A program made the translations under genes and the position numbers. Of a DNA stretch of 64,000 bases, positions 34,257-45,757 are shown one piece after another. Below the pieces are notes generated by a model. It saw nothing but the letters and a program-made list of their open reading frames with translations, made no database searches and was not told where the DNA came from. The DNA is from Cryptomeria japonica. Its lineage: Eukaryota; Streptophyta; Pinopsida; Cupressales; Cupressaceae. The stretch is taken from positions 474,411,400-474,475,399 of the forward strand of contig NC_081406.1 in NCBI RefSeq assembly GCF_030272615.1. The letters run 5' to 3'. The first letter of the stretch is position 1. Every line of letters starts with the position of its first letter.

Positions 34257-35640
34257 AAATCGATAAGAAAATTTCAGTTTTCATAATTTCTTTTTTCTTA
34301 CTGAATCTTAGAGTCATTTGGTGTTAAGGATTATGTTTTCTCTAGTTAACTTCTATCCATTTTTGGTCTTCTGGATGGTAGTTCTTAGCATCAAGTCCAT
34401 CCATGCAGCTTGTCACCATTGAGTTCTGTAGCGACAGAAGGGAGCCAACTGGAGCTGCATCTAGCAGGTGAGGGCCTTATGCAAAACAATTGGATCCTCC
34501 TCAAACTTGATAACGAGGCTAGCAGTAGATTGGATTAAAAGGGTGAGCAACAGGAGGATGAGAGCACACCTTAGAAAATTTTGAAGGCACTTGAAGTTGA
34601 ACCAAATCTCGAAGGGGATAGGAGAGGCCTAGCCCCCCCACCCACTAGTATGGTATGTCGAGTGATGTCAGATATCCCACAACATGCTATTTTTGACATT
34701 AGGATGTGAAATGATCAATGGAGAAACATCACCAACATCTAAAGGCAACTTTATCATAGTCGACAAGTTGCCTCCAGTTTCTACTACCTATCTTTACTAG
34801 AATTTTCGTTGGGAGGACATTCACTAAATTCATTTCAACACAGGTTTGGGTACAAGTAGAGTTTTGGTGATCAGTAGTTCCCTTGGAAGTGCAGTAATAC
34901 TTCCTTAAGCCATTCCCAATGGCCCGCAGGCAGTCAAGCTCCCAAAACTAAAGTGGAAGGTATAGTAACCATACCCATAAAAAGTTGTAGTGAATGTTTC
35001 TGAATGTGGATCCAAATTGGGAAACCATGGTTTCATATAGAGGAAGTCCAAGGTCTGCTCTCCAACACCAATTCCTTGTCCTCCTGACAGTTAAATTCCA
35101 GGATAAAGAATCCCTTGGTGCAAGGATAAATCCAAATTTCCCCTTCCATATACTCTTTCCATTTCTCAGAGACCAAAGAGTGTAAATCACATAATTTTGA
35201 CCAAATCTTGGTGAATTCTCAAATTGCACATTGCACATCTGGCATTATAGGTGAAGGGGGAAGCTCTGATGATCAGTGATACCAAAACTGGGAGATAGCA
35301 ACGCAGTTGAGGGACCCCTAAAATCACCTTCACCAGCCAGAGAGCCCTTTCTTAAGGCCTCTTTAAGACTCTTATTTCTCGTAGTAGGGTTTGACTAGTT
35401 CATCATAAAATCACATGACTAGGGTTTGAAGAGAATTTTGTGGAGAAGGGCACTGAGGGACATAGGGCATCAACGACATCATGCCCAATCCTGAGTGAAC
35501 CCTATCACAATCTGTCTGCACCCCAAAACATCCTTAACCAGGTTTTTTTTTGTGGGCCACAAGCCATAATAGAAGGTTGGAGGATGCGAGCAGGCTTCCT
35601 AACATTATGGATATGAAAATCGATAGAGTGAGCCATACAA
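34257..35640 (-). other. Less AT-rich stretch, possible degenerate retroelement coding on minus strand
   Basis: Base composition is more even than in its neighbours, and the minus strand has a 96-codon open stretch (35238-34948) with Trp-rich text (TLWSLRNGKSIWKGKF). GGLGL-like text near 34640 recalls the end of plant LINE reverse transcriptases. The match is too weak for a firm call and no poly-A tail or target duplication was found. Confidence 0.2.
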
Positions 35641-35887
35641 GTCAAATATTATTTAGCTTATGTTTTTAATTTATTAATGAAATATTACTACTATATACTG
35701 ATTAGTTATAATGTATATTAAATATATATTAATTAGTCACTAATGAAATAAATAAATATTAATTAGTTATAATATATATTAAATAAATTTATAAATAAAA
35801 AATTACTAACATATTATTATTATGAAATATATATAAATATTAATATTAGTTATCTATAATAATTATATTATATTGACATAATATATT
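35641..35887. other. Very AT-rich sequence, nothing recognised
   Basis: Runs of TATATTAAAT-like words, no gene. It is the left flank of the solo LTR insertion. Confidence 0.5.
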
Positions 35888-37176
35888 TGTAGACACATAA
35901 AATTAATTAAATTAATATTTAATTAATTATCACATGTCACATAATTGATTAATTTAATCATGTTAGCCCTTTTTCTATGCTTAAATTAATTAAATCATAT
36001 TAATTTAATTCCTCCTTTCATTTCTCTTAAAGTTTTACTTATTTTAATAAATCAAACTCGGGAATATTCCAATTCTATTCCTAATCCCAATTAGCCAAAT
36101 TAATTCATAATTAATTAAACTAATTTTGTGATTCCTACAAACCCACCTTTTGATCCCCTCATTAAGCTAATTAACCCGAAGCCTAGTCCCTATTAGTATG
36201 TATTCAATTTTTAAATACTACACACCTACCCAAGTCCACATGTGACTCTACATGTGACCCCCTCATAAATGACTTGCATGCACAAGTCATTTCACCTCTC
36301 CACCTCACCTTTGACCCAAGGGGTGCTCACACGTGTGAGAATGCTCTTCCCCATGAAGACACCCTACATTTCCTTTTAACCCACATGTCATAATCCCCCC
36401 TTTCTATAGCCCTTACACTTTGCCAAAAGTGTTTCCACTTGTCAGTGTCATCGTCCTCCCAAGATTTGCTCACACATGTGTGAGCAAATCTTACCCTCTT
36501 CCCCATGACAAGTTGTTCTTCCCAAGATGTGCTCACACATGTGTGAGTACACCTTTTCCCTTTTTCCCATGTTAAGTGTTATTCCCAAGGGTTGACCCTT
36601 AGTCCACATGTCATAAGGCTATGTGCCTTGTCCACTTCATCTCCTCTCCTTCAGTCTCATCCCTTCATTTGACTTCCAATCTTGAGCGTCCATTTGCAAT
36701 CCCCAAAGTTTATAAATTGAAGCCTTCATTCAACTCAAATCATCCACTTTCAATATAGTCTTGTGCTCCCCTTTTACCCATTTATCCACTTGTCATTACA
36801 TCCTTATGCTGGCCATTTATCCATAAGCATTGCATACTTATGTTATCATTTTGACATAATAATCACTTCCATAGTATCCTCACCATGTTCAAATCATCAT
36901 CCACACATCCTCATTTTGTTATGCAAATGTGAGCAATCCACATTTCACCCTCCATCCAATCTCCCACTCTTCATTAGTCAAACTTGGAGCAAGCAAGGTT
37001 AGTGAAGATGAGGAGGACAATAAAGACCGAAATGGTGTAGGGAGAATCTTAAGGGAAGTAGTACCTTAGTTTCATGCTTCTTATTTATGCTTTATGTTAT
37101 TCTTCCTTGATAATGCTTTCAAATGGTTTGATTTATATTTTTTACTAATCTTGCTAACCATTATGTTGGTATTACA
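35888..37176 (+). mobile_element. Solo LTR with perfect 5-bp target duplication ATATT
   Basis: The 1289-bp sequence begins TGTAGACACATAAAA and ends GGTATTACA. ATATT stands immediately before it (35883-35887) and immediately after it (37177-37181). There is no internal region, so it is the product of LTR-LTR recombination. It belongs to the TGTAGACACC group of LTRs seen at 40142, 55480 and 57246. TATA box at 36711-36718. Confidence 0.95.
36325..36584. promoter_or_regulatory. Palindromic CACATGTG repeats in the solo LTR U3
   Basis: AAGATTTGCTCACACA joined to its exact reverse complement forms a perfect 32-bp palindrome at 36461-36492. A related near-palindrome lies at 36529-36552 and CTCACACGTGTGAG (a G-box core CACGTG) at 36325-36338. 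They lie 160-390 bases upstream of the TATA box. The second and third units belong to a tandem repeat of about 63 bp starting CCCAAG. They could be bHLH or bZIP binding sites; this is inference. Confidence 0.6.
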
Positions 37177-37181
37177 ATATT

Positions 37182-37821
37182 ATAAATTATATTATTATCA
37201 TATTATAATAAATATTCCAAGATATCTAAAATATTTATATTTTTATATTGTATTATAAATAATTACTAATATTTTTTAATTTTAAAATAATTTTCATTTA
37301 ATATTTTTTTAGATAAATAATAATTTAAGACTTTTGTATTAATAAATTACCTATTAATTTTTTTATAATTAAAATACCAATAATATTTAGTAATCATTTA
37401 GATATTACCTCTCATTTCTATTATCTTTCTTGTGGGCTAGGTAGAGTGGGCTCCAACAAGGTATAACAAAGATCTGGTGGACCTCAAGACAGTGTGTAAG
37501 GGCATTACAGGTAAGTTCCTAACATATCTTCTCTTCAGTGGTGGGTTGGTTTATTTGTATTTTCCTCAAATCATTTCAAACTTTGGCAACCACAACACAA
37601 AACAAACTTGATAACAATAAACAAACTCTAGCAACTATGGGGTGTGGATTTTACAATGATAACTCTAAACCCAAAAATATCAAAGTTTAAACAATATGGT
37701 GGAAAACATCATAGGGAAGGAGGTGGATCTACTAATAGACTTCTCAAAATACAAAGGGGTGAGCTTATCGCCTCATTAGAAGAACTTGAGGGAAGATGTG
37801 AGAGGAAGATTGGAAAGGAAC
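37182..37821. other. Unclassified sequence left of Element 5
   Basis: It continues at 52116 once Element 5 is removed, since GGAAC is duplicated at 37817-37821 and 52111-52115. It is AT-rich, with no recognised coding sequence. It may be part of the Element 4 LTR, but no second copy is available to test this. Confidence 0.4.
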
Positions 37822-39052
37822 TGTAATGGTGTAAAATTAGGATTTTACCAATTAACATAATAAAATAACTAATATTACTTAAGGAACCAATGCATTGAAG
37901 GAGGGGTGAATCCAAAAGATTTAGCCACAATCCAAATAGGAAAGGGGCTGAAATTTTGATTAGATTCACTGGTTTTTAGTTTTCCCACTCTTTCTAGTTG
38001 AGATTTGGATGTGAATTATGAAAATAGGGCAAGACAAGGAATTATTGAGGAGGAATGGTAAAAAAAGACCACAACAAATATTTAATAGAGCCGTAAATAG
38101 GTATATAGGCAAAATAAGAGATTCAAAACCTGTTCCCAAATGTTCACACTGATTTTCCAGGGCCAAGTAATAGAGAATCGCTCTAGTCCTCTGATTTTTA
38201 CTTTGTCAAAAGATGAACCTATATGGTGTTGTCAACTCTGAGTATAGCTCCAGAGTCAATTCCCTACATATTTAAAGAGAGAATAAAAGGTTGTGGATAG
38301 GGGTTTTCCTTGGGTTAAACCTCGGTATAAGAATCAACCTTGAATTGAATAATGTAAATACTGAAGTAAATGCTAGGAGATATAGCGGAGATCTGCATTG
38401 GTTGATGGAAAGATTTATGATGCAATGCTCTTTGAATGTAATCACAAATGTTGAATGCAATGGCATGACAAACACATGAATATGAAATACCTAATCAAAC
38501 ACACATGCTTGCATGAAGATTGATGTAACTTTGCTCCATAATGCTTGAAGGATGAAATGCTGCCTTGAATGCTTGAGAATGTTTGATGATGAATGCTCGC
38601 CAAATTCATGAATAACGAGGTATATTTGTTATGGAGTCTTATATATAAAATAAATTGATAGGATGTCTTTATATAGGATTTTGTAGGTAAATTATTGATC
38701 AAGTCAACCTCCAATGGTCAAGTATAGCCACGGGGAACAAAATCCATCGAGGAGGGGAAGTGCCCACCCATATTCAAATGAAGTCCTATTTAAGGGATCC
38801 CAGGGCATTTTGGGCCACCTTGGTCCAAGAACAAGGCACTCCACATCTTTGTCCTCCAAAAACATGACCAGCAAATGGGAAATGGGAGAAGGCATCCTTA
38901 GGATGGGTCCCACTCAACAGTGTCAATAGGTGACATCAAGGTTGGGTTAAAGAGGACCAAAATAGACCTGGGGGGAATGGAGATAGGATATACTAAAGTA
39001 GGAGCACAAACATGAGGTGTGAATTGTAATGGTTGAAATCTACAATGCTACA
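37822..39052 (-). repeat. 3' LTR of Element 5 (1231 bp)
   Basis: On the minus strand it starts TGTAGCATTGTAG and ends CACCATTACA. It aligns with the other LTR piece by piece: 37822-37858 with 43757-43793, then on from 49966, through 50800, and from 51763 to 52110. It also holds the uninterrupted version of the two later insertion sites. Confidence 0.88.
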
Positions 39053-39070
39053 TTTAGCCCCCACTTTAAC
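39053..39070 (-). other. Polypurine tract of Element 5
   Basis: The minus strand reads GTTAAAGTGGGGGCTAAA directly before the LTR start TGTAGC, the expected plus-strand primer position. Confidence 0.75.
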
Positions 39071-39500
39071 AGGAGTATGAGTCTAAGTTAATACTCATGA
39101 TAAAGTAGAAAGAGAGAGAGGAGGAACTAGGAGCGAGATCACAAGGAGATAAGACTTCACTAATTTCAAGGAACTAAACCATCAATCTTAGGATCTTAAC
39201 TCACACAATCACATGCAAGGACACACAAAAAAAGACATAGATAAAAAGCTAAACAAAGACAAAATACACACAACACAAGAGGTTAGTAATAAAAACAAAA
39301 AGGCCCCAAGTTAATGAGTTGAAGAGACCTCAATAATCAAATGTCTCAGCCACTAATATCATTCTCAGAATGTTATTGCAAGAACATAAGTGGTCACATA
39401 AAAAGAGCAAGAGCATGCATCAAGAGATGAACTATAATCCACAAATAGAAAATCTATGATCTCATGGGGAGGAGAAAAGAGAGAACATGGATTTCATAGG

Positions 39501-40030
39501 CTATAAAGTTGTGTTATGCTAGGTGATCTGTGAGAAGAAGAGAAAGAGAGGTCGTGGAATCAATAGGCTAGCAAGTTGCATTATGGTAGGTGACCCTCAG
39601 TATCATGAATACTCATGGGATAACAAGCTATGTTATGTTGTGTGATTTATGTAAATAAGGAGAGTTTGAATAATCTATCAAGTTGTTTTATGCTAGTGTG
39701 ACTCATCTTGAAAAAGGAAGAGTTGAAAGGTCTAGCAAGTTGTGTTATGCTAGTCAACTCACCCCGCTACATGTGTTGTTGTCTATTTTTAGGAGTTAAG
39801 CATCCCATCTAAGAGTTAGGTTTGGTTTCGAGCATACAACAACCTGTATAAGACCTGTAATTGAAAAACAAATATTTTTGGTTTTGGGAACATCACGTAT
39901 AAGAGTTAGGTGTGGTTTTGAGAATGTATACCTTATATAAGATATATAAAAGGGTTGCATTTGGTTTTGAGAATGAAGAATCTCATCTAAGAGTTAGGTC
40001 TAGTTTTGAAAATGTAAACCTTGCATAAAA
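39501..40030. repeat. Two sets of imperfect repeats in Element 5 non-coding region
   Basis: CTAGCAAGTTGTGTTATGCTAG-like units begin at 39501, 39568, 39620, 39675 and 39732 (spacing 52-67 bp). From about 39790 to 40030 a second set repeats AAGAGTTAGGTNTGGTTTTG at about 60-100 bp. No coding function is apparent. Confidence 0.7.
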
Positions 40031-40141
40031 CATGAAAAATCACAAATATAGTACAAAGAGGGTGATATGTATGCCCCCCCTTAAGATATCAACATAGAGG
40101 TATGTTGATGTCTTAATGAAGCTAGAAACAAGGATACAAAC

Positions 40142-41363
40142 AGTAGACACCTAAAAATGTCTCATTGATCATGTACTAATTATTCCTCTAATTCATTAAA
40201 TAATTCTTTAATTCTTTAATTAAGTTAATTAATCTTATTCTTTTATTTCGTATTTCCTCATAATCTTAGTAATTATTCTATTTCCTATTCTATCATCATT
40301 TAATCATTTTAATCATTTCCTAAATATTTATTATTTAATTAATTCTGTTTAATTCCCCAATTTAAATAATCTTCATTATTTAAATAAATTACTAATTATT
40401 TAATTTCTATCTCTAATCATCATTCAATCATTAACCCTATTAAATATTTATTATTTAATTAATTATGATTTAATCCTTTAAATTAAATAATCTTTATTAT
40501 TTAATTAAATTCTATTTCTAAATAATTAAATAGTTTCTTTAAATTATTTAATTAACTAATTAATTCTTCCATTTCCAAATCCCCAAATTATAATTTCATT
40601 TAATTTCATATTCTTCTAATTTCTTCCAAATTCAATTACATGTGCATGATTTCAAAAACCAAATTGAAAATCAAAGTTAAGTTCTAAATATATTCAAATA
40701 CTAAATTGAATAAATAAATTCAATTATTTGAATAAATATCATGCAAAGATTAAATTAAAAATCTAAATCTAAATGCAAGCACATGCTAAATTAATTAATT
40801 AAATCATTTATCTCTCCAATCTTTATTTCCATCTTTCAGTTAGCTTTTTTCTAAATTAAGCTCTCTTTGTCATCCTCTTTATTTCCTCCAATCATTCTTT
40901 TTCTTCCTTCAGTCAGCTTTTTCTCAATCAGTTGACTCAATTAATCTATTCAATCTATTGAGTTTCACTCCTACAATCAGTAGTTCAACTATCAATCAGC
41001 ATGTGAGCTCACCTGAGTTCCACCTATTGATCATTTTGTTCCACCTTTCAATCAATCTTCTCCAATTATCTATAAATTGAGCATTCAATCTCCATTCTCA
41101 ACAATCACGAACTTTGAATCTTTGTGTCACTTGCAGATTACCAGCGCAATATCTGAGAGCCATCATACCACAGAGAGGAGAAGAGCAATGTAAGCAATAT
41201 GTGATCTTGGTATAGGGAGTTTTGATTTGATTTGATTATTTTAATTCCTATTTGCTTTATTGTGTTATTTCATTGTCTTATTTGTTAGATTCTTTGGTTA
41301 GAAGGGATTTGTGATTTCCCTTTTGCTTCTAATTGATTACTTGTTTTTAAGATGAATTTTACA
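40142..41363 (+). mobile_element. Solo LTR of the TGTAGACACC group, inside Element 5
   Basis: It starts AGTAGACACCTAAAAATGTC and ends AATTTTACA, about 1222 bp, and resembles the Element 3 LTR (57246-58381) over its length, including the start and a TATAAATTGA box at 41071-41080. The first base of the terminal TG has changed and the flanks (ATACAAAC left, ATACACAAAC right) suggest only a blurred target duplication. Confidence 0.8.
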
Positions 41364-42457
41364 TGTATACACAAACCTTCAACACCAAGGAGATATCCTT
41401 TAGGAAACAATGTACATAAATCCAAGCTAAAGAGGTATGACTCTTATAAGAAAGGAAAAGATCATTGTAAAAAGAGATATCTTGCAACAAGTGTAAAGGG
41501 AATCTTGTAGAGGAGAAGGAGGAAGAGATCTTTTCTCAAAGACATTTACCTCCAAGAGGAGATTTTGAACAAAAATAACATCATTTACCAAAAGGAAGGA
41601 AAACACAAATTCATACCTTCCTCCTATTGCTACGTAAAAGGGGTTCTTGATGAAGGATAACACACTTTTCACCCAAAGTGAGGGGTTTGTTATAATAGAC
41701 ATATATTGCCAAGTGAAGAAGAGGTTGTACAGAAGGATATATACCTCTTGCATAATAGAGAATCCTTGAGCAAACAAACAACTTCACACAAGTAATAATA
41801 TTGTATAAGAACCAAACACCACTCAACAAAGGAAAAGGGATCCTTAGAAAGGATAGGAGAAATCAATGTCCCCAAGCATAGGGACAACGTGATAAGGATT
41901 ACACAACCTCTAAGAGATATTATACATACAAGATGCAATGCTTCAAGCAAAGAAAAGGTCCTAAGAAAGGAACATACATGTACTTACTTGAAGGAAGATT
42001 CAATGCGAGAAAAGACATAAAGATATGAAAAATACAACTCAAAAGAAGAGAATATTTGAAAGGAGAGAGGATTGAATATATTGTCATTTCCCCCCAAGTG
42101 AGGATATAAGGATGAGTTATTTTTCTGCCCAAGTATGATTGAAAAATGAATAGGTATCACCACACATGACAAAAATCCCCCGACAAGGTTAAACTGCTAG
42201 TGTCATAGGGTGAGGAGAAACATAATAAGGTGATTGAAATACTAAGGCACTACCTCTTCACCAAGAAAAACTACAAGGTTAGTTGTAAGAGCTATGCGAG
42301 TTGGATCATATTGGTTTTGAACAAATTCTTCAAAATCTTTAAAATTTCCAATATAGTGAGAATAACAATGATGAAAAAGACAATACTCATCACCTTATTT
42401 ATTCTTATTGTTATATCTTATGAAAATAAAAACAACATTCTTATCATACTTCAATCT
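41364..42457 (-). other. Internal Element 5 sequence without recognisable coding
   Basis: Short minus-strand frames exist here, but none shows a domain. The composition is AT-rich with AGGAGA/AAGGA words. RT and integrase would be expected here in a complete gypsy element and are absent. Confidence 0.5.
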
Positions 42458-43138
42458 CTAAAAGATTCTTGTAGATAATTTGTCTTGATTGTCAAAACAG
42501 GTAGATCTTGTCTCTTGAGGAGTAGGACAAGGTGTGCTAGAAGGAGAAGGATTTTTTTCTATTATTTTGAGAGTTCCATTATCAATGAGTCCTTGTATTT
42601 CATTTTCAAAATCGAGACATTCATTTGTATGACGATCATTAGTTTGATGATATGTACATAAAGGATTATTTGAGGAAGAAGCACATTTAGATGGGCGATA
42701 GAGTTTATGTTTTGAAAAATACTCTTTAAGCCTTTGAGCTTTAAGGATATCATCCATAGGTGAATGATGAAGATGTCCTAAACCTTCTGCACTAGCTTTT
42801 GAAGGAGGGTTTATAGGGACTTTCATTCCTTGTTCATATTTTCCAAGTCCTTGTCCACTATAACCTTGTTTTGAGATTATATTATAACCACTCCTATAAG
42901 AATTTTGCAATTATGAAGAAGGACTGTTATCATGATTTTCTTTAAAATTTGTAGTGTAAGGACACATAGAGGAGTCAAAAGGATAAGTAGATGAGGAAGG
43001 GATATCCCTTATGGGGAAATTCTCCTTTATGTCATCATTCATGTCCTCTTTGATAGGTTGGGAAGGAGGGTCCTTATTATCTAGAGCCTCATCTTTTCTT
43101 AATGATATGTGAGGAGATAGGTAATGAATAAAATGCAT
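42458..43138 (-). pseudogene. G-patch plus zinc-like motif ORF of Element 5
   Basis: The frame reads through one TAA (42911-42913) over 227 codons. After a Pro/Ser-rich start comes a good G-patch (YNIISKQGYSGQGLGKYEQG, near 42885-42826), then, about 60 residues on, the Tat gag-type motif CTYHQTNDRHTNEC followed by IQGLIDNGTL. In Element 2 the zinc-like motif precedes protease and the G-patch follows it; here the order is reversed and protease is missing. The product might bind element RNA. Role unknown. Confidence 0.75.
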
Positions 43139-43271
43139 AACTCAGCTTCCCTACAAATATGATGACGATCAAGAGAAGTTATAGGAGAATAAGGAGGATT
43201 TAGAGGGATTGATGTACCAACATTTTAATCTTGACCCTCTTGCACTGTATTCACATGAGAAGAAGATGGTG

Positions 43272-43706
43272 TTATGTTGCTTTTGAATTCTTTCTCTCCA
43301 TTAAAGAGATCATGATAGGAGTATTGACTCTTTCTTCATTCACATGAGATACCCTAGGAGAGGTACAAGTTTTAGCTTTTTCATTGTCACTTCTAGGATT
43401 ATCGTTGTCTATCAAAGCTTTTATGTAATCTACATATGTAATGCATTTTCTCAAAAATATCATCATAAAACAACATACAATATTGATAAAATCTTTGAGA
43501 GATGTTTTGCAAGTAGGAAATATCTTTGAAATTCTAAAGATGCAATATGCAAGAGTACCATGTATGAAAAGGAGTAATGTAAAGTGAAAGAAACCATTAT
43601 CCAACACATTATTTTGATACATGCGACTAAGAAACAATGTAACCATATGAAAAATAGAAAACCAAATAGATTTAGTAAATTCCATTATGAAATCAGCCCA
43701 AATCAT
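43272..43706 (-). CDS. Hypothetical 144-residue ORF after Element 5 primer site
   Basis: This open frame begins 29 bases inside the primer-like site and has a hydrophobic, aromatic-rich first half and a charged second half. It resembles no family I know. It may simply be open leader sequence; the next ORF lies in another frame. Confidence 0.3.
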   Translation of the reverse strand: MIWADFIMEFTKSIWFSIFHMVTLFLSRMYQNNVLDNGFFHFTLLLFIHGTLAYCIFRISKIFPTCKTSLKDFINIVCCFMMIFLRKCITYVDYIKALIDNDNPRSDNEKAKTCTSPRVSHVNEERVNTPIMISLMERKNSKAT

Positions 43707-43734
43707 ATCTAAAAATTAGAATTAATGCAATGTA

Positions 43735-43754
43735 GGAAGCATCAGGTTCACCAA
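43735..43754 (-). other. Primer-binding-like site of Element 5
   Basis: The minus strand reads TTGGTGAACCTGATGCTTCC starting two bases after the LTR end. Element 3 has TTGGTGAACCCAACATG at the same place (58404-58420), suggesting a shared primer type. Confidence 0.6.
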
Positions 43755-43793
43755 AATGTAATGGCATAAAATTAGGATTTTACCGATTAAGAT

Positions 43794-44296
43794 TGTTGGT
43801 GTAATTATTTATTCATGTTGGATATAATTACACTTTACTTAAGTTTACTTATGTACATGCATATCATAGTAGTTTACATATGAGACACTTAGGGAGATGT
43901 GCTACATTGGGAGTGTGTATGTAGGAGAATTTGCTACATCGGGAGTGTGTATGTAAGAGAATTTCCACCTTTTATGGTGTGATCTTATTATTACTTTATC
44001 ATATCCACTTATTGTGGAGTGATAATTCCACCTTCGGTGGGTGATCCACCTCATGTGGAATATTTTACCATTTCTCCTACCTACCCTTGCATCTCATTGA
44101 GCCACATGTCATTATTGTGTGCTCTCTTGTCCCTTAGCCTTTCCTTTATAAGCAGGCTCATCTACATTGTATTTAACTTTTGATGATCCAGATGATCAAT
44201 ATTTTTATCTTGATAGAGTATAGTTTATTCTTATCAATATTTTGTCTCTCTATTTTGTACTTTTCATTGAGCTCTTGATCTTGGCAAAATCTCACA
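43794..44296 (+). repeat. 5' LTR of the copia element
   Basis: 503 bp. It carries a 32-bp tandem duplication (43901-43932 and 43933-43964, GCTACATTGGGAGTGTGTAT...) also present in the 3' LTR, and a TATA-like TTTATAAG at 44155-44162. Confidence 0.93.
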
Positions 44297-44309
44297 TAGT
44301 ATCAGAGCC
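44297..44309 (+). other. Primer-binding site of the copia element
   Basis: TAGTATCAGAGCC differs by one base from TGGTATCAGAGC, complementary to the 3' end of initiator Met-tRNA, and touches the LTR end. Confidence 0.85.
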
Positions 44310-45757
44310 TATAGGGCTTCATTGATTAGTCTTTTGGAGACATTTTGGAGGCTTCAATTTTGGATTTAGGGATCTATATTTTTGGGGGGTGTCCTACAAC
44401 GATTTAGACATCCCGGTTGAGTTCGGGAGGCCGTTTCCATGAAAAATGAGTATAAATTCGCCCATATTTGGTGAAAATCATATTTTGGCCTTTGAAGAAA
44501 TTGTTTACCCAATTTGGGCTACGGTATGGATTTTTTGAAAAAAAATAATAATAATAATTTATTTTTTTCTGTGAAAAATTATAAATTTTTAATTTTTAAT
44601 ATTCGCAGTTTTTTAATTTTATTTGTAAATGTTTTTTTTTAAATCAAAATACTATTATTTTAGGGGGGGGTTAACCCCTACCCCCGTACCATACGTCTTT
44701 GTGGCATCCACAAACATTCATTATTTGTGCAGGGCGTTGTGGAACCTGTTACCGTTAACTGCTCCCCAACCATCAATTTCTTTGGTTTCCTCCCAGTTGT
44801 CGCCCATTTCCCACTCCGACATTGTTCTTCTCGCTGCTGCTCTTTGTTCATCGACTCTGCTGGCCCTCTGTTCGCGTTGTCAATCTTTGCAGCCTGTGCT
44901 CCGACCTCCATCCACCGGCCAGCCTAGTCTCCTTCTAGTCTCGACCACCCACTGTGAGCTCTTGTTGTGCTGCCCGGTGGCCACCATCTTCCAACCGTTG
45001 GAACTCCTCCCATGTCGTCGTTGACGTGCTCCTACTGGTTCCACTTGTACACTGCCATAGTTTGTGCCACGCCAACCATATGGACATCCAGTCGCCCAAA
45101 CAGTCAGCCTGTCCATATGACCACATCAGCATTGTCAGCCAATCAGATTTTGCCACATCATCATGTATGTACAGTACAGACGCCACGTAGGGTGGAGGTG
45201 AAGTTTTTATGACGACCAGACGGGCGTCAAATTTAAGTCCATCATTTTCTGACATCAACATTGCATCGAGAGTATTTTGAAAATTCTTACCCCCTCTCCA
45301 ATGGGCTTTTCAGTTTTGCAATCAAACTTCGGAGGGCCATAACTTGCTCATTTTAACTCTTTTTTTGATGCAATTTTTTTTTATTTGGGCTAATTTTTCG
45401 TCTACTTTCATAATCTGCTATTGGTTTGCAGTGATTTTGAGTAGAAATTGTACTTTCAATATTTGGTCATTTTTGGCCTATTTGGTACTTGTATTTTGCT
45501 TGGATCTCAGTTTAGATCACTTGCAGTATTTGTTGGAGTCTCTTATAGCCTATTTGAGACAGTTGTAAAATTGAAATCAAAATTCCACCTTACCTTATTT
45601 TGCAAGTGGCCCATTGTACACGCACTAAGTATAAAGTGCCACATCATTATTTTATTTTTTATTTTTTTTGGGGGGGGGGGTTCTTGATTGAGTAATTTGG
45701 GGGGGTGTCTTGTGTGATTGTTCCTCTCTCTATCTTGTATTTTTTCATTTTGGTGTT
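44310..45757 (+). other. Copia leader with GC-richer segment
   Basis: The first part has the copia leader words GATTTAGACATCCCGGTTGA and GAGGCCGTTTCC. From about 44690 to 45235 the sequence is clearly less AT-rich and has overlapping open frames on both strands of up to 131 codons with no recognisable domain. A G run at 45667-45680 precedes gag. I treat the open frames as composition effects. Confidence 0.5.

Noticed and set aside
34948-35238. LINE reverse transcriptase fragment
   Set aside because: No RT active-site motif could be placed; kept only as a low-confidence possibility in the region entry.
40142-41363. 5' LTR of another full element inside Element 5
   Set aside because: No primer site or second LTR follows; Element 5 sequence resumes, so a solo LTR is the simpler reading.
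44629-45261. Overlapping open frames on both strands (up to 131 codons) as a gene in the copia leader
   Set aside because: No domain, low-complexity Ser/Leu/Pro text, and open on both strands as expected of GC-richer sequence.
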